Origin: CAYJVB01 sp964373575
GTDB lineage: Archaea > Aenigmatarchaeota > Aenigmatarchaeia > CG10238-14
Assembly (NCBI GenBank): GCA_964373575.1
Contig: CAYJVB010000010.1
Span: 1 to 27,996 of the forward strand
Length of the DNA stretch: 27,996 bases
Reading direction: 5' to 3'
Shown here: one piece after another, positions 1 through 6,942 of the stretch
How positions within the stretch are numbered: position 1 is the stretch's first letter
Layout of the letters: each line of letters opens with the position of its first letter
Position numbers and translations under genes: made by a program
The notes under the pieces: generated by a model
Seen by the model: the letters and a program-made list of their open reading frames with translations, nothing else
Databases searched by the model: none
What the model was told of the DNA's origin: nothing

Positions 1-61
1 AGTCCGATATTATACTTTCTGTTCAACTAAATTGGGTAATTAAGCAACGATACCAAGTGTC

Positions 62-301
62 ATGTCGAAAAAAATTGAATATAAATTCAATGTAGGAGAT
101 TCTGTAGAGAGAATTTTAATTGACGATTATTGGAGTAGATTCGCTTTTGTAGAACCTCCTGTAGGATCTGTTGGAATTGTTGAAGATACAAGTTTTTCAC
201 CAGGTGCACCCTCCTATGCGCAAAAATTATATCATGTTAAAATTCCTGGTTATACTAGGCCCGTTGCTCTTTTAGAAAAGGAGTTAAAATCGAAGAGATA
301 A
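62..301 (+). CDS. Small hypothetical protein, possible SH3-like barrel
   Basis: A 79-residue soluble protein of unknown function. The sequence reads as a run of short beta strands (FNVGDSV near residues 9-15, GSVGIVED near 35-42, YHVKIPG near 57-63, ending ALLEKEL), the spacing typical of small SH3-like or KOW-like barrels. I do not recognise a named family. There is no signal peptide, membrane segment or Cys motif. It starts with ATG; no clear Shine-Dalgarno is seen, and the AT-rich stretch at about 6-15 is too far upstream to be its TATA box. It converges on the copper operon that ends at 339, and nothing links it to that operon. Confidence 0.6.
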   Translation: MSKKIEYKFNVGDSVERILIDDYWSRFAFVEPPVGSVGIVEDTSFSPGAPSYAQKLYHVKIPGYTRPVALLEKELKSKR

Positions 302-338
302 ATAAAATTTTCGAATAATATTTTAGCTAATAACTATT

Positions 339-830
339 TCATGAATATTTTAATATCACAGCGTTGCTCATACCTCTTCTTCTCCTTTCAATGAGACCTT
401 TCCCTTCTAATCTATCCAATATTCGTGTTATTTTGACTTTCGAAAAGCCTAGCTTGTTGACCAATTCGCTTTGAAATATAAAACCGTTAGATGCAATAAT
501 TGCCTCATAGACTTTTTTATCATCGTTTTCTAGCATATCTACAATCTTTTTTATCTTCCCCTTTTGTTCTACTGTTATTTTTTCCATTCCTTTTTCTGTT
601 GCGATCAAATAAAGTCCAGAACCAAGCATTAACACTGTAACTGTGAATCCAACAGCCGATTCTGATGGTATGCTCCTATTGTAAGGACAAATTCCTTCTG
701 GTAGGGGACAATCCTTGTGGAGGGTTTGATTTATTACTAATATATTTTTTGTAAATGTATAGAGTACAATAAACATTATTATTGATAACACAATTATACC
801 GATGCCTACTAGCTTCGCGTTTATTTGCAT
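339..830 (-). CDS. Membrane-anchored winged-helix regulator at the end of the copper operon
   Basis: A 163-residue protein with two membrane segments (about 7-27 and 58-77), a roughly 30-residue loop between them, and a cytoplasmic winged-helix DNA-binding domain (about 100-163; recognition region around QSELVNKLGFSKVKITRIL, followed by a basic wing RRRRG). The loop holds two cysteines in C41-X6-C48 (CPLPEGIC), which by topology would lie outside the cell. It is the last gene of the copA operon, 22 nt after copA, with GGTGA ahead of its ATG. The family resembles archaeal membrane-bound MarR/IclR-like wHTH proteins. Likely role (inference): a one-component regulator sensing an extracytoplasmic signal, possibly metal or redox state. 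Its target is not visible. Confidence 0.72.
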   Translation of the reverse strand: MQINAKLVGIGIIVLSIIMFIVLYTFTKNILVINQTLHKDCPLPEGICPYNRSIPSESAVGFTVTVLMLGSGLYLIATEKGMEKITVEQKGKIKKIVDMLENDDKKVYEAIIASNGFIFQSELVNKLGFSKVKITRILDRLEGKGLIERRRRGMSNAVILKYS

Positions 831-852
831 TACCTATTTCACCATATCTATA

Positions 853-2928
853 TCAAAGCTTAGGTTTATAACTTCGCATTAATAGTGAATTTCCTACTAC
901 TGAAACGGAACTGAAGGCCATTGCAGCCGCGGCGAACATAGGACTTAATAACAGACCGAAAAACGGATACAATAGACCTGCTGCTATAGGTATTCCTGCA
1001 ACATTGTAAGCGAATGCCCAGAATAGGTTTTGTTTAATTTTTTTGATGGTATATTTGCTGATGTCGATAGCCGTGACAACATCTCTTAGATCACCTTTTA
1101 TTAATACAATTTGTCCTGTTTCCAAAGCAACATCTGTTCCGCTACCTATCGCTATACCTAAATCAGCTTTGGCAAGGGCAGGGGCGTCATTAATGCCATC
1201 ACCAACCATGGCTACTTTTCTCCCCTCACTTTGCAACTCTTCGATTTGTTTCGCTTTATCCTCTGGTAAAACATTGGCTAAAACATCGCCAATTCCAACT
1301 TGTGATGCTATAGCTTTAGCTGTTCTTTCGTTGTCACCTGTTATCATTATTACTTTCTTTCCTAATTTTTGTAGTTCATTTACAGCTTCTTTGGCATATG
1401 GCTTAAGTGTGTCAGCTATGGCAATAACCCCAATTAATTTTTTATCATGAGCAACGTAGACAACTGTTTTTCCCTCATTTTCTAATTTTTGTGTAACATC
1501 TTCTGTTTTTTCAGTATTCATTTCGTTTTCTTTCATGAAAACTCTGTTGCCGACTAAGATATTTTTTCCCATATGGATAGTTTTGATCCCCTTTCCAGAT
1601 ATCGTATGATATTTGTTAGTTTCGCTTATCATAATTTTCCATTCTTTAGCTTTGTTTACAATTGCCTCGCCTAACGGATGTTCAGATCCTTTTTCAACTG
1701 TCGCTGCAATTCTCAATAAATCCTTTTCACTAACCCCTTTAATGGGAACTATGTTAGTGACTTCTGGTCTACCTTTTGTTAGGGTTCCAGTTTTGTCGAA
1801 AACTATAGTATCTACTTTGTGCGCAATCTCTAAAGCTTCACCACTTTTTATCAAGATTCCATTTTCAGCACCTTTTGTAGTGCCGACAAGTATAGCTGTG
1901 GGTGTAGCTAATCCTAAAGCGCAAGGACATGCAATTATCAGCACAGTGATTGCTGCTGTTAAAGCAAAAACGAAACTTTGATCTCCGATTAAGCGCCATC
2001 CTATGAAAGATAATATTGCAATTAAAATGACGGCAGGAACAAACCATCCTGAAACTTGGTCGGCTAGTTTTTGAATAGGCGCTTTAGTTGCTTGCGCTTC
2101 CTCAACATAGTGAATTATTTGGGCTAATGTTGTATCAGAACCGACTTTGGTCGCTTCTATTTTCAACAATCCAGATTTGTTTATTGTCGCTCCTATTACT
2201 TCATCGCCTTCTCTTTTTGTAACGGGCATACTTTCTCCTGTTACCATTGATTCATCTACAGCTGATTCTCCTTCCTTTACCTTGCCGTCAGTTGGAATCT
2301 TCTCGCCGGGTTTAACAATCATTATATCACCAGCCATAACTTCTTCAACAGGAATCTCAACTTCTTTCCCCTTTCTGACAACTGTGGCCATTTTTGGCTG
2401 CAGGTTCATCAGTTTTCTCAAAGATTCTGATGCTTTACCTTTGGCTATATTTTCAAGATATTTTCCAAGTAAAATCAGCGTTATTATCACAACTGCTGTA
2501 TCGAAATATACATCATTACCGAAAGCATTAGGGTAGAATGTAGCCAGGGCACTGTAGAGCCAAGCTGCAGTCGTGCCTATAGCAATTAATGTGTCCATGT
2601 TTGCTGTTTTTGCTCTGAGGCCATCAATAGTTCCTTTGTAGAATCTCCACCCAGCAATGAATTGAATCGGTGTTGCTAGCAGAAATAGCAGAATATTTTT
2701 ATTGACCGGGTACGCAATAAAATCTGTGAATGTTATTGTTAAAACTAAAGCAGAAACAACTACACCAAAAATTAGCATTCTCTTTAAATTCTTCAGTTCA
2801 ACCTCAGGTTTTTCAAAAGTCAAGAGACAGTTTTCACTACAGAAATAATATGGCATTCCATTTCTTGTTGTTTTGAAAATGGCGTTTTTTTCATCAACAT
2901 ACATGCCACACACAGGATCTTTGGCCAA
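853..2928 (-). CDS. copA: Cu(I)-exporting P-type ATPase (P1B-1) with N-terminal YHS domain
   Basis: Uses ATP to pump monovalent copper across the cell membrane. The 691 residues contain an N-terminal YHS metal site (residues 1-41: DPVCGM, then C30-X3-C34) in place of the usual HMA domain, actuator TGES 230-233, membrane metal site CPC 334-336, phosphorylation DKTGT 378-382, the heavy-metal SEHPLG motif (HP 417-418) and hinge GDGIND 576-581. The YN pair in TM7 (641-642) and the M-AFSS motif in TM8 (from 670) fit the Cu(I) class. It starts with TTG behind a strong GAGGTGA that overlaps the stop of the upstream YHS gene, so translation is probably coupled. Its length is normal for an ATPase lacking tandem HMA repeats. 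Copper specificity rests on the TM motifs; silver may also be carried. Confidence 0.96.
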   Translation of the reverse strand: MAKDPVCGMYVDEKNAIFKTTRNGMPYYFCSENCLLTFEKPEVELKNLKRMLIFGVVVSALVLTITFTDFIAYPVNKNILLFLLATPIQFIAGWRFYKGTIDGLRAKTANMDTLIAIGTTAAWLYSALATFYPNAFGNDVYFDTAVVIITLILLGKYLENIAKGKASESLRKLMNLQPKMATVVRKGKEVEIPVEEVMAGDIMIVKPGEKIPTDGKVKEGESAVDESMVTGESMPVTKREGDEVIGATINKSGLLKIEATKVGSDTTLAQIIHYVEEAQATKAPIQKLADQVSGWFVPAVILIAILSFIGWRLIGDQSFVFALTAAITVLIIACPCALGLATPTAILVGTTKGAENGILIKSGEALEIAHKVDTIVFDKTGTLTKGRPEVTNIVPIKGVSEKDLLRIAATVEKGSEHPLGEAIVNKAKEWKIMISETNKYHTISGKGIKTIHMGKNILVGNRVFMKENEMNTEKTEDVTQKLENEGKTVVYVAHDKKLIGVIAIADTLKPYAKEAVNELQKLGKKVIMITGDNERTAKAIASQVGIGDVLANVLPEDKAKQIEELQSEGRKVAMVGDGINDAPALAKADLGIAIGSGTDVALETGQIVLIKGDLRDVVTAIDISKYTIKKIKQNLFWAFAYNVAGIPIAAGLLYPFFGLLLSPMFAAAAMAFSSVSVVGNSLLMRSYKPKL

Positions 2929-2932
2929 AGCT

Positions 2933-3088
2933 TCACCTCTTGCTCATGTCGCCTAAATATTTTTCTGGATCTCTTCCAAACTCAACAGCACACTTTGCAC
3001 CGCAGAAGTAGACAGTTTTCCCTAGATAAATTCTCTGCCATTTTGTGTTTTCGTCAACTTGCATTTTACATATAGGATCTATGGCCAA
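2933..3088 (-). CDS. Stand-alone YHS-domain protein (51 aa), likely metal carrier
   Basis: A short gene directly ahead of copA. The TTG start follows TGAGGTGA by 4 nt, and the TGA stop forms part of the Shine-Dalgarno of copA. The protein begins MAIDPICKMQVDEN and ends in a YFCGAKCAVEF segment with C29-X3-C33: a complete YHS treble-clef metal-binding domain and nothing else. It is clearly homologous to the N-terminus of CopA (MAKDPVCGMYVDEK...YYFCSENC), so it probably arose by duplication or fission. By family knowledge YHS proteins bind soft metals; delivery of copper to CopA, or buffering, is inferred from the operon. The unusual start codon and small size make it easy to miss. Confidence 0.85.
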   Translation of the reverse strand: MAIDPICKMQVDENTKWQRIYLGKTVYFCGAKCAVEFGRDPEKYLGDMSKR

Positions 3089-3140
3089 AAAATCACCTCA
3101 ATAATAATGTAACTAATAAAATAAAAAAGAAAATTGTGGG

Positions 3141-3395
3141 TCATTGTTTTTTAAGTATCCAATTATAGCTCCATGCAAACAATGCACCGTAAATTAAACC
3201 TAGAGCAAAGCTAGCTACTAGTGCAACCAGATAATTTATAGGGTTATTCCAAAACCCTGGGTACAAGAGATTCATGAAGCTAGGTTGCTTTAATAATCCG
3301 TGCCATAATACTCCTGTAATTGCTGTTAATACACCGAAAACTCCTGATGCCAATGCTGTTACTTTTATGTCTAGTTTATGTAATTTTTCTCCCAT
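3141..3395 (-). CDS. DUF5676-like two-helix membrane protein of the copper operon
   Basis: A small membrane protein with two hydrophobic segments (around LASGVFGVLTAITGVLWHGL and YLVALVASFALGLIYGALFAW). It matches the DUF5676 type: about 85-90 residues, beginning KLDIKVTALA with a Gly-rich first helix. I choose the ATG at 3395 because GAGGGG lies about 9 nt upstream and because this ATG overlaps the stop of a short leader ORF (TAATG). An in-frame ATG at 3404 would add only MLL and sits directly on the Shine-Dalgarno. Function is unknown; DUF5676 genes commonly neighbour metal-transport ATPases. First full-size gene of the copper operon. Confidence 0.75.
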   Translation of the reverse strand: MGEKLHKLDIKVTALASGVFGVLTAITGVLWHGLLKQPSFMNLLYPGFWNNPINYLVALVASFALGLIYGALFAWSYNWILKKQ

Positions 3396-3436
3396 TAACA
3401 ACATCCCCTCTTAGATCTCCTTTTAACTTTGTTCAA
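3395..3436 (-). CDS. Putative 13-aa leader peptide ending in Cys-Cys
   Basis: TTG start 5 nt after GAGGTGA, the same start and Shine-Dalgarno arrangement as the YHS gene and copA in this operon. It encodes MNKVKRRSKRGCC and its TAA overlaps the ATG of the DUF5676 gene (TAATG), a typical coupling junction. The peptide is strongly basic with a terminal dicysteine. A role as a translated leader that reports copper or cysteine state is inference. A chance ORF within a 5' leader is the alternative. Confidence 0.4.
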   Translation of the reverse strand: MNKVKRRSKRGCC

Positions 3437-3516
3437 AGATTTCACCTCAATATATCTTATTTTGATATGTCTATTTATGTAATAAAGTTTATAAAGATTG
3501 CTGATATAGAATGTTT
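3437..3516. promoter_or_regulatory. Divergent promoter of the copper operon and its regulator
   Basis: The sequence AGTTTATAAAGAT at 3486-3498 reads as a TATA box on both strands (TTTATAAAG forward, TTTATAAAC reverse). On the plus strand its centre lies about 25 nt before the ATG at 3517, fitting a leaderless PadR transcript. On the minus strand it would start an mRNA near 3467, leaving about 30 nt before the leader peptide. An inverted repeat ATATC-N7-GATAT at 3452-3468 lies between them and is a candidate operator; this assignment is inference. Confidence 0.55.
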
Positions 3517-3936
3517 ATGAAAGAAGTCAAAGTAACCAACCTAGTGAGGTTCTTTACGATGTTATTGCTAAATGAAGGACCGAAACATGGCTATGAAATA
3601 ATGAAAGAAGTTGAAAAAAGACTAGGAAAAAAACCAAGTTCAGGACAAATATACCCGTTCTTAAATCAATTAGAAAAATCAAATTATATAGAATCGAAGG
3701 GTAGAGAAGAGCGTGATAAGAAGAAATATTATCTGACAAAAAATGGTAGAGTGTTCGCAAATAGCTTTTTAGTTAAATTTGACAGCATTGTTGATACTCT
3801 TGTTAAATCAAAATTAAAGATTTGTCCACACTGTAAATGTGAAATATATCGTGGAGGTTACGTTAAAACTAGTGGGGATAAAAAATTGACTTTTTGTTGC
3901 ATAGATTGCGCTAAATCTTATAAAGAAAGGGGGTGA
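3517..3936 (+). CDS. PadR-family regulator with C-terminal TRASH metal-sensing domain
   Basis: The N-terminal PadR winged helix (LLLNEGPKHGYEIMKEV, then SSGQIYPFLNQLEKSNYI, wing KKYYLT) is joined to a Cys-rich tail. The tail holds C-X2-C-X-C (ICPHCKC) and, after 20 residues from the second Cys, C-X3-C (the first Cys of FCC, then C in IDC). That satisfies the TRASH pattern C-X19-22-C-X3-C known from archaeal metal-sensing regulators such as CopT, where the DNA-binding part is Lrp-like. Divergent from the copper operon, so it is very probably its metal-responsive repressor (inference). The TATA box supports the ATG at 3517; an ATG at 3511 would add two residues. It ends in GGGGTGA, which also serves as the Shine-Dalgarno of the next gene. 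Confidence 0.85.
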   Translation: MKEVKVTNLVRFFTMLLLNEGPKHGYEIMKEVEKRLGKKPSSGQIYPFLNQLEKSNYIESKGREERDKKKYYLTKNGRVFANSFLVKFDSIVDTLVKSKLKICPHCKCEIYRGGYVKTSGDKKLTFCCIDCAKSYKERG

Positions 3937-3943
3937 AAAGGAA

Positions 3944-4330
3944 ATGAGTAAAAAAATTATGGCGGTTTGGCTTGCGGTTGAAAATTTAGAAAAGGCGATT
4001 TCATTCTATCGTGATAAACTAGGTTTGGAACTAAAAACAACCGAAGAAGGTTATGCGGATTTCAAGCTTGAAGGAACAGAGATTGCTTTAGGAACAAAGG
4101 AGTTGATTGAGAAAACAACTGGGCTGCCAATTTCTTTAACTGGTCCACGGCATCTTATTATTTCATGGGATGTTGTTCCAGATATAGATAAACTTTATGA
4201 AGAGTTAAAGACTAAAGGCATTCTGTTTTTAACCGAACCAAAAACTCAACCTTGGGGTCAACGTGTTGCCTATTTTTCTGATCCCGACGACCACATTTGG
4301 GAAATTTCAAGTTGGGTGAAAGAAGAGTGA
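3944..4330 (+). CDS. Glyoxalase/VOC-superfamily protein
   Basis: 128 residues with the VOC fold pattern: a first beta-alpha unit VWLAVENLEKAISFYRDKLG and a second unit ending RVAYFSDPDDHIWEISSW, where E is the usual metal ligand. The first metal-binding His normally found in IxHVxLxV is not obvious here (IMAVWLAV), so it may not be a classical metal-dependent glyoxalase. Its substrate is unknown; VOC members include glyoxalase I, bleomycin/fosfomycin-type resistance proteins and dioxygenases. ATG start, with the Shine-Dalgarno overlapping the end of the PadR gene and a 4-nt overlap with the next gene, so the three genes form an operon. Confidence 0.8.
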   Translation: MSKKIMAVWLAVENLEKAISFYRDKLGLELKTTEEGYADFKLEGTEIALGTKELIEKTTGLPISLTGPRHLIISWDVVPDIDKLYEELKTKGILFLTEPKTQPWGQRVAYFSDPDDHIWEISSWVKEE

Positions 4331-5298
4331 AGAAGATCAAATTGCTTTCTTGTAAATGGAAAACGGAACTTTTTCCATTACCCCCATTTTATTTTGACGG
4401 AACAGTTTATAATCCTGTTCATTTTCCCACACCAGTTGAAGCATATAAACTAGGGTTTTTTTGGCAAACATTGAGATTTAAAGGTAAAATTTTGGGTATA
4501 AAATTTGAAAATAAGGGAACAACCTTGAGACCGAAGGTTAAACTCACTGTTTTTTCAGAAAGGCCTCTCACCAAAAAATTCCAAAAAGAGTTGGTTCAAG
4601 AATTAAACTATCGTTTTGAATTTAATCGCGATATCAGTGGATTTATGAAAAAATTTGCTAAAGACAAGTTTTTGGATCCAGTGATTAAACGAAGATTAGG
4701 TATGAGAAGTAAATGTGGTTTTAGCCTTTATGAGATGCTAATGATTTATATAGTTTTACAAAACGCCACGGTTCGACGCACTGTTCAGATGATAGAAGCA
4801 ATGCTTAAAAAATATGGAACAATGGTGCGCTTTAACGGTAAAGAACTTTTTGTTATCTGGGAACCAGAAAGACTATTAAGGATTTCAGAAGAAGAATTGA
4901 GAAAGTTAAAGGTTGGGTATCGAGCGAAATTTTTTAAAAAAGTTTCACAAGATATTTTGAGTGGAAATTTTGATGAGACAAGATTGCGAAGATTGTCAAA
5001 TGAAGAATTAAAGAAAAGACTTGTTAAGCTTTATGGGATTGGTCCTCATTCAGTTGAGAATCTGATGTGGGAAGTCTTCCATCGAGATGTTTTTTCGGTT
5101 TTGCCTGCTTGGGAAAGGAAAATTTATTCACGACTCCTTTTTGGTGAAAAATTAGTTTCAGAAAGAAAGATTTTAAACACAATTGTTCGACGTTGGGACG
5201 AGTATAAGAGATTTGCTGCCTTTTATCTTTGGACAGATTTATTCTGGCGCCACAAACAAACGCCAATAGAGTGGTTAGAAAAAGAAATAAGGTTATAA
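4327..5298 (+). CDS. HhH-GPD (AlkA/OGG-like) DNA glycosylase homologue lacking the catalytic Asp
   Basis: A 323-residue protein with a beta-rich N-terminal part (about 1-110) and an all-helical HhH-GPD domain. The hairpin is LYGIGPHSVENLM (about 235-247), preceded by KVGYRAKFF. In base-excision glycosylases the following segment carries the catalytic Asp (DVFLPDD in AlkA, VPVD in OGG1); here it reads DVFSVLPAWERK (about 254-265), with Leu or Pro at that place. DNA binding is therefore likely but glycosylase activity is doubtful. I start it at GTG 4327, which overlaps the VOC stop (GTGA) behind GGGTGA. An in-frame ATG at 4297 would extend it deep into the VOC gene. Confidence 0.75.
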   Translation: MKKIKLLSCKWKTELFPLPPFYFDGTVYNPVHFPTPVEAYKLGFFWQTLRFKGKILGIKFENKGTTLRPKVKLTVFSERPLTKKFQKELVQELNYRFEFNRDISGFMKKFAKDKFLDPVIKRRLGMRSKCGFSLYEMLMIYIVLQNATVRRTVQMIEAMLKKYGTMVRFNGKELFVIWEPERLLRISEEELRKLKVGYRAKFFKKVSQDILSGNFDETRLRRLSNEELKKRLVKLYGIGPHSVENLMWEVFHRDVFSVLPAWERKIYSRLLFGEKLVSERKILNTIVRRWDEYKRFAAFYLWTDLFWRHKQTPIEWLEKEIRL

Positions 5299-5302
5299 TA
5301 TT

Positions 5303-5698
5303 CTAAGAACTTTTGTCCCAATAATTTGCCTTTCTATATATTCTATATAATTCATCCACTTTCTTATGGTCTATATACCTGCCAAATGACTTGTGTGGTG
5401 TTAATCCTCCGCTAAAGCGCTTAGGAATATGCAATAATTCATGTATGAGCGTCTTCTCTTGTTCTTCCTTGTTAAGTTTGTCAAATCTATGTGATATTAC
5501 CTCTATCACATAATGAGCTTTCACATTTAAAGCTTTCTGCCAAACTTGGGGGAAACTCCATATTCTTGCCAGAGCTCTAGATTTCGATCCATGACTTCGC
5601 ATACAGAAAACTCTATCAAGATCAATATAATCTAAATTTAGTATTTTAACAATTCTAGCTATCTGATTTTGAATATCTGGAGCTGTCTCGAATTTCAT
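5303..5698 (-). CDS. Putative zinc metallopeptidase (DUF2265/COG4900-like)
   Basis: 131 residues with a zincin motif HELLH at 86-90 inside TLIHELLHIPKRFSGGL, followed by conserved PH (102) and GRYIDH (about 106-111) that may supply the third ligand. This HELLHIP...FSGGL...H layout is that of small predicted archaeal metallopeptidases (COG4900). No signal peptide, so probably cytoplasmic. It also has a conserved-looking RVFCMRSHGSKSRALARIW segment. It begins 9 nt after the ThiF-like gene on the same strand, so they are probably co-transcribed. By analogy with JAMM peptidases beside E1 enzymes, it could act on proteins modified by that system, but nothing here proves it. Confidence 0.78.
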   Translation of the reverse strand: MKFETAPDIQNQIARIVKILNLDYIDLDRVFCMRSHGSKSRALARIWSFPQVWQKALNVKAHYVIEVISHRFDKLNKEEQEKTLIHELLHIPKRFSGGLTPHKSFGRYIDHKKVDELYRIYRKANYWDKSS

Positions 5699-5707
5699 AA
5701 AAATCTC

Positions 5708-6700
5708 TTAATTAATATATCTTGAATACAAGCTTTTAGCTTCTTTTTCATTTTTCACTCCTTTCACTATAACTCTACCGTCTTTGAATACTGAAATTTT
5801 CTTTTCATTAACATTGAAATGCAGCATATAGGCATTAACAATAATTTCTTTTACACCTTTTAACTTACCAGCAATTTTTTCAAATTTAGCTGGTTTGTTA
5901 TCTAGTTTTACTTGGAAAGTATCAATGCCACACATTTTTGATACTTCAGTACCTCTTTTTCCCTCTAGAAATTCAAAATTTCTTTTACTGCAGCAGATAC
6001 AGTCCCCTCTTTTTCTAACTTCTAACAACTCGAACTTATCTTGCCATAAGTCTGCTTTGAAAAATTTGTCAGAATAGTTTTTCTTTAGTATTATCTTCAT
6101 AGTTTGGGTTACTTGCCTCCCGGCTATAAAAGGTGGTAGTGCATTTAGCACACCTCTTGTTTCACACGTATCTAAACTTCCACTAGCAGGCAAATCAGGA
6201 ATAATACAACGTAAACATATTTTATCAGGAATAATGTTTAGACTGACACCTTCTGTTCCTACAACAGCGCCGTAAATCCATGGAATTTTATACTTGACTG
6301 AAAAATCATTCATTAGAAATCTCGCTTCTAAATTATCCGTGCCATCAATGAGGATATTAGCATTTTTTAACAATCTTTCTGCAGTTTTATGATTAAAGTC
6401 TTCTATGTGCGCTTCAATTTTAATTTCTGAATTGATATCTTCGAGATGTTGCTTTGCTGATATAGCTTTCGGAGTATCTATATCTTCTTCTGTGTACAGT
6501 GTTTGTCTCTGCAGGTTGCTAAGTTCGACATAATCTCTGTCTATTAAGACTAAGTTTCCTATACCAGCTCTTACTAATAATTCTGATGAGTGGCTACCTA
6601 ATGCTCCTAATCCAATTACTGCTACTTTGGATTTTGAAAGCTTCGATTGATCCTTTCCAATCTCTTTCAACACGATTTGACGCGAGTATCTGCTGTTCAC
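5708..6700 (-). CDS. ThiF/MoeB/UbaA-family E1-like adenylyltransferase
   Basis: Adenylates the C-terminus of a ubiquitin-like or sulfur-carrier protein (ThiS, MoaD or SAMP type). Numbered from the GTG start (330 aa): opening SRYSRQIVL, nucleotide site GLGALG 30-35, NLQRQ 62-66, TDN at 121-123, candidate catalytic Cys 179 (TCETRGVLNALP, like the CAEAGVLG of MoeB), and a zinc site from C162/C165 plus the CICC cluster 234-237. A roughly 75-residue C-terminal extension follows. The GTG at 6700 lies about 28 nt from a TATA box, indicating a leaderless mRNA, and matches the family N-terminus; the longer reading frame to 6820 adds an implausible hydrophobic stretch. The carrier partner is not in the window. 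Confidence 0.88.
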   Translation of the reverse strand: MNSRYSRQIVLKEIGKDQSKLSKSKVAVIGLGALGSHSSELLVRAGIGNLVLIDRDYVELSNLQRQTLYTEEDIDTPKAISAKQHLEDINSEIKIEAHIEDFNHKTAERLLKNANILIDGTDNLEARFLMNDFSVKYKIPWIYGAVVGTEGVSLNIIPDKICLRCIIPDLPASGSLDTCETRGVLNALPPFIAGRQVTQTMKIILKKNYSDKFFKADLWQDKFELLEVRKRGDCICCSKRNFEFLEGKRGTEVSKMCGIDTFQVKLDNKPAKFEKIAGKLKGVKEIIVNAYMLHFNVNEKKISVFKDGRVIVKGVKNEKEAKSLYSRYIN

Positions 6701-6722
6701 AACAAAAATTCTGAAAAAGAAA

Positions 6723-6733
6723 GATTTATAAAC
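6723..6733 (-). promoter_or_regulatory. TATA box of the ThiF-like gene
   Basis: GTTTATAAATC on the minus strand, centred about 28 nt upstream of the GTG at 6700. This spacing predicts a leaderless transcript and decides the start codon. Confidence 0.6.
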
Positions 6734-6942
6734 ATAAGAAATAAAAGTTTGCAAGTTAAAATAATAGTTAATTACAAGAGGACTACAGCGAAGATATGTT
6801 AATATCACGTTCGAAAACATGCAGCCATGGAGTTGGAATTGATTCCTTGGAGAATTTTTTTGTGGAAGATTTTAATTTAATTTCTTTAATTTTCTTTATG
6901 AAGGGTGTTAGCGATCAATAATTCTGACGGTGTTTATAAAAG

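Noticed and set aside
1043..2536. Open frames on the plus strand opposite copA
   Set aside because: They are reverse-strand shadows of the ATPase: low-complexity Ser/Thr/Ile-rich translations without motifs.
6701..6820. N-terminal hydrophobic extension of the ThiF-like reading frame
   Set aside because: It lies upstream of, and overlaps, the TATA box that fits the GTG at 6700, and the family begins at SRYSRQIVL.
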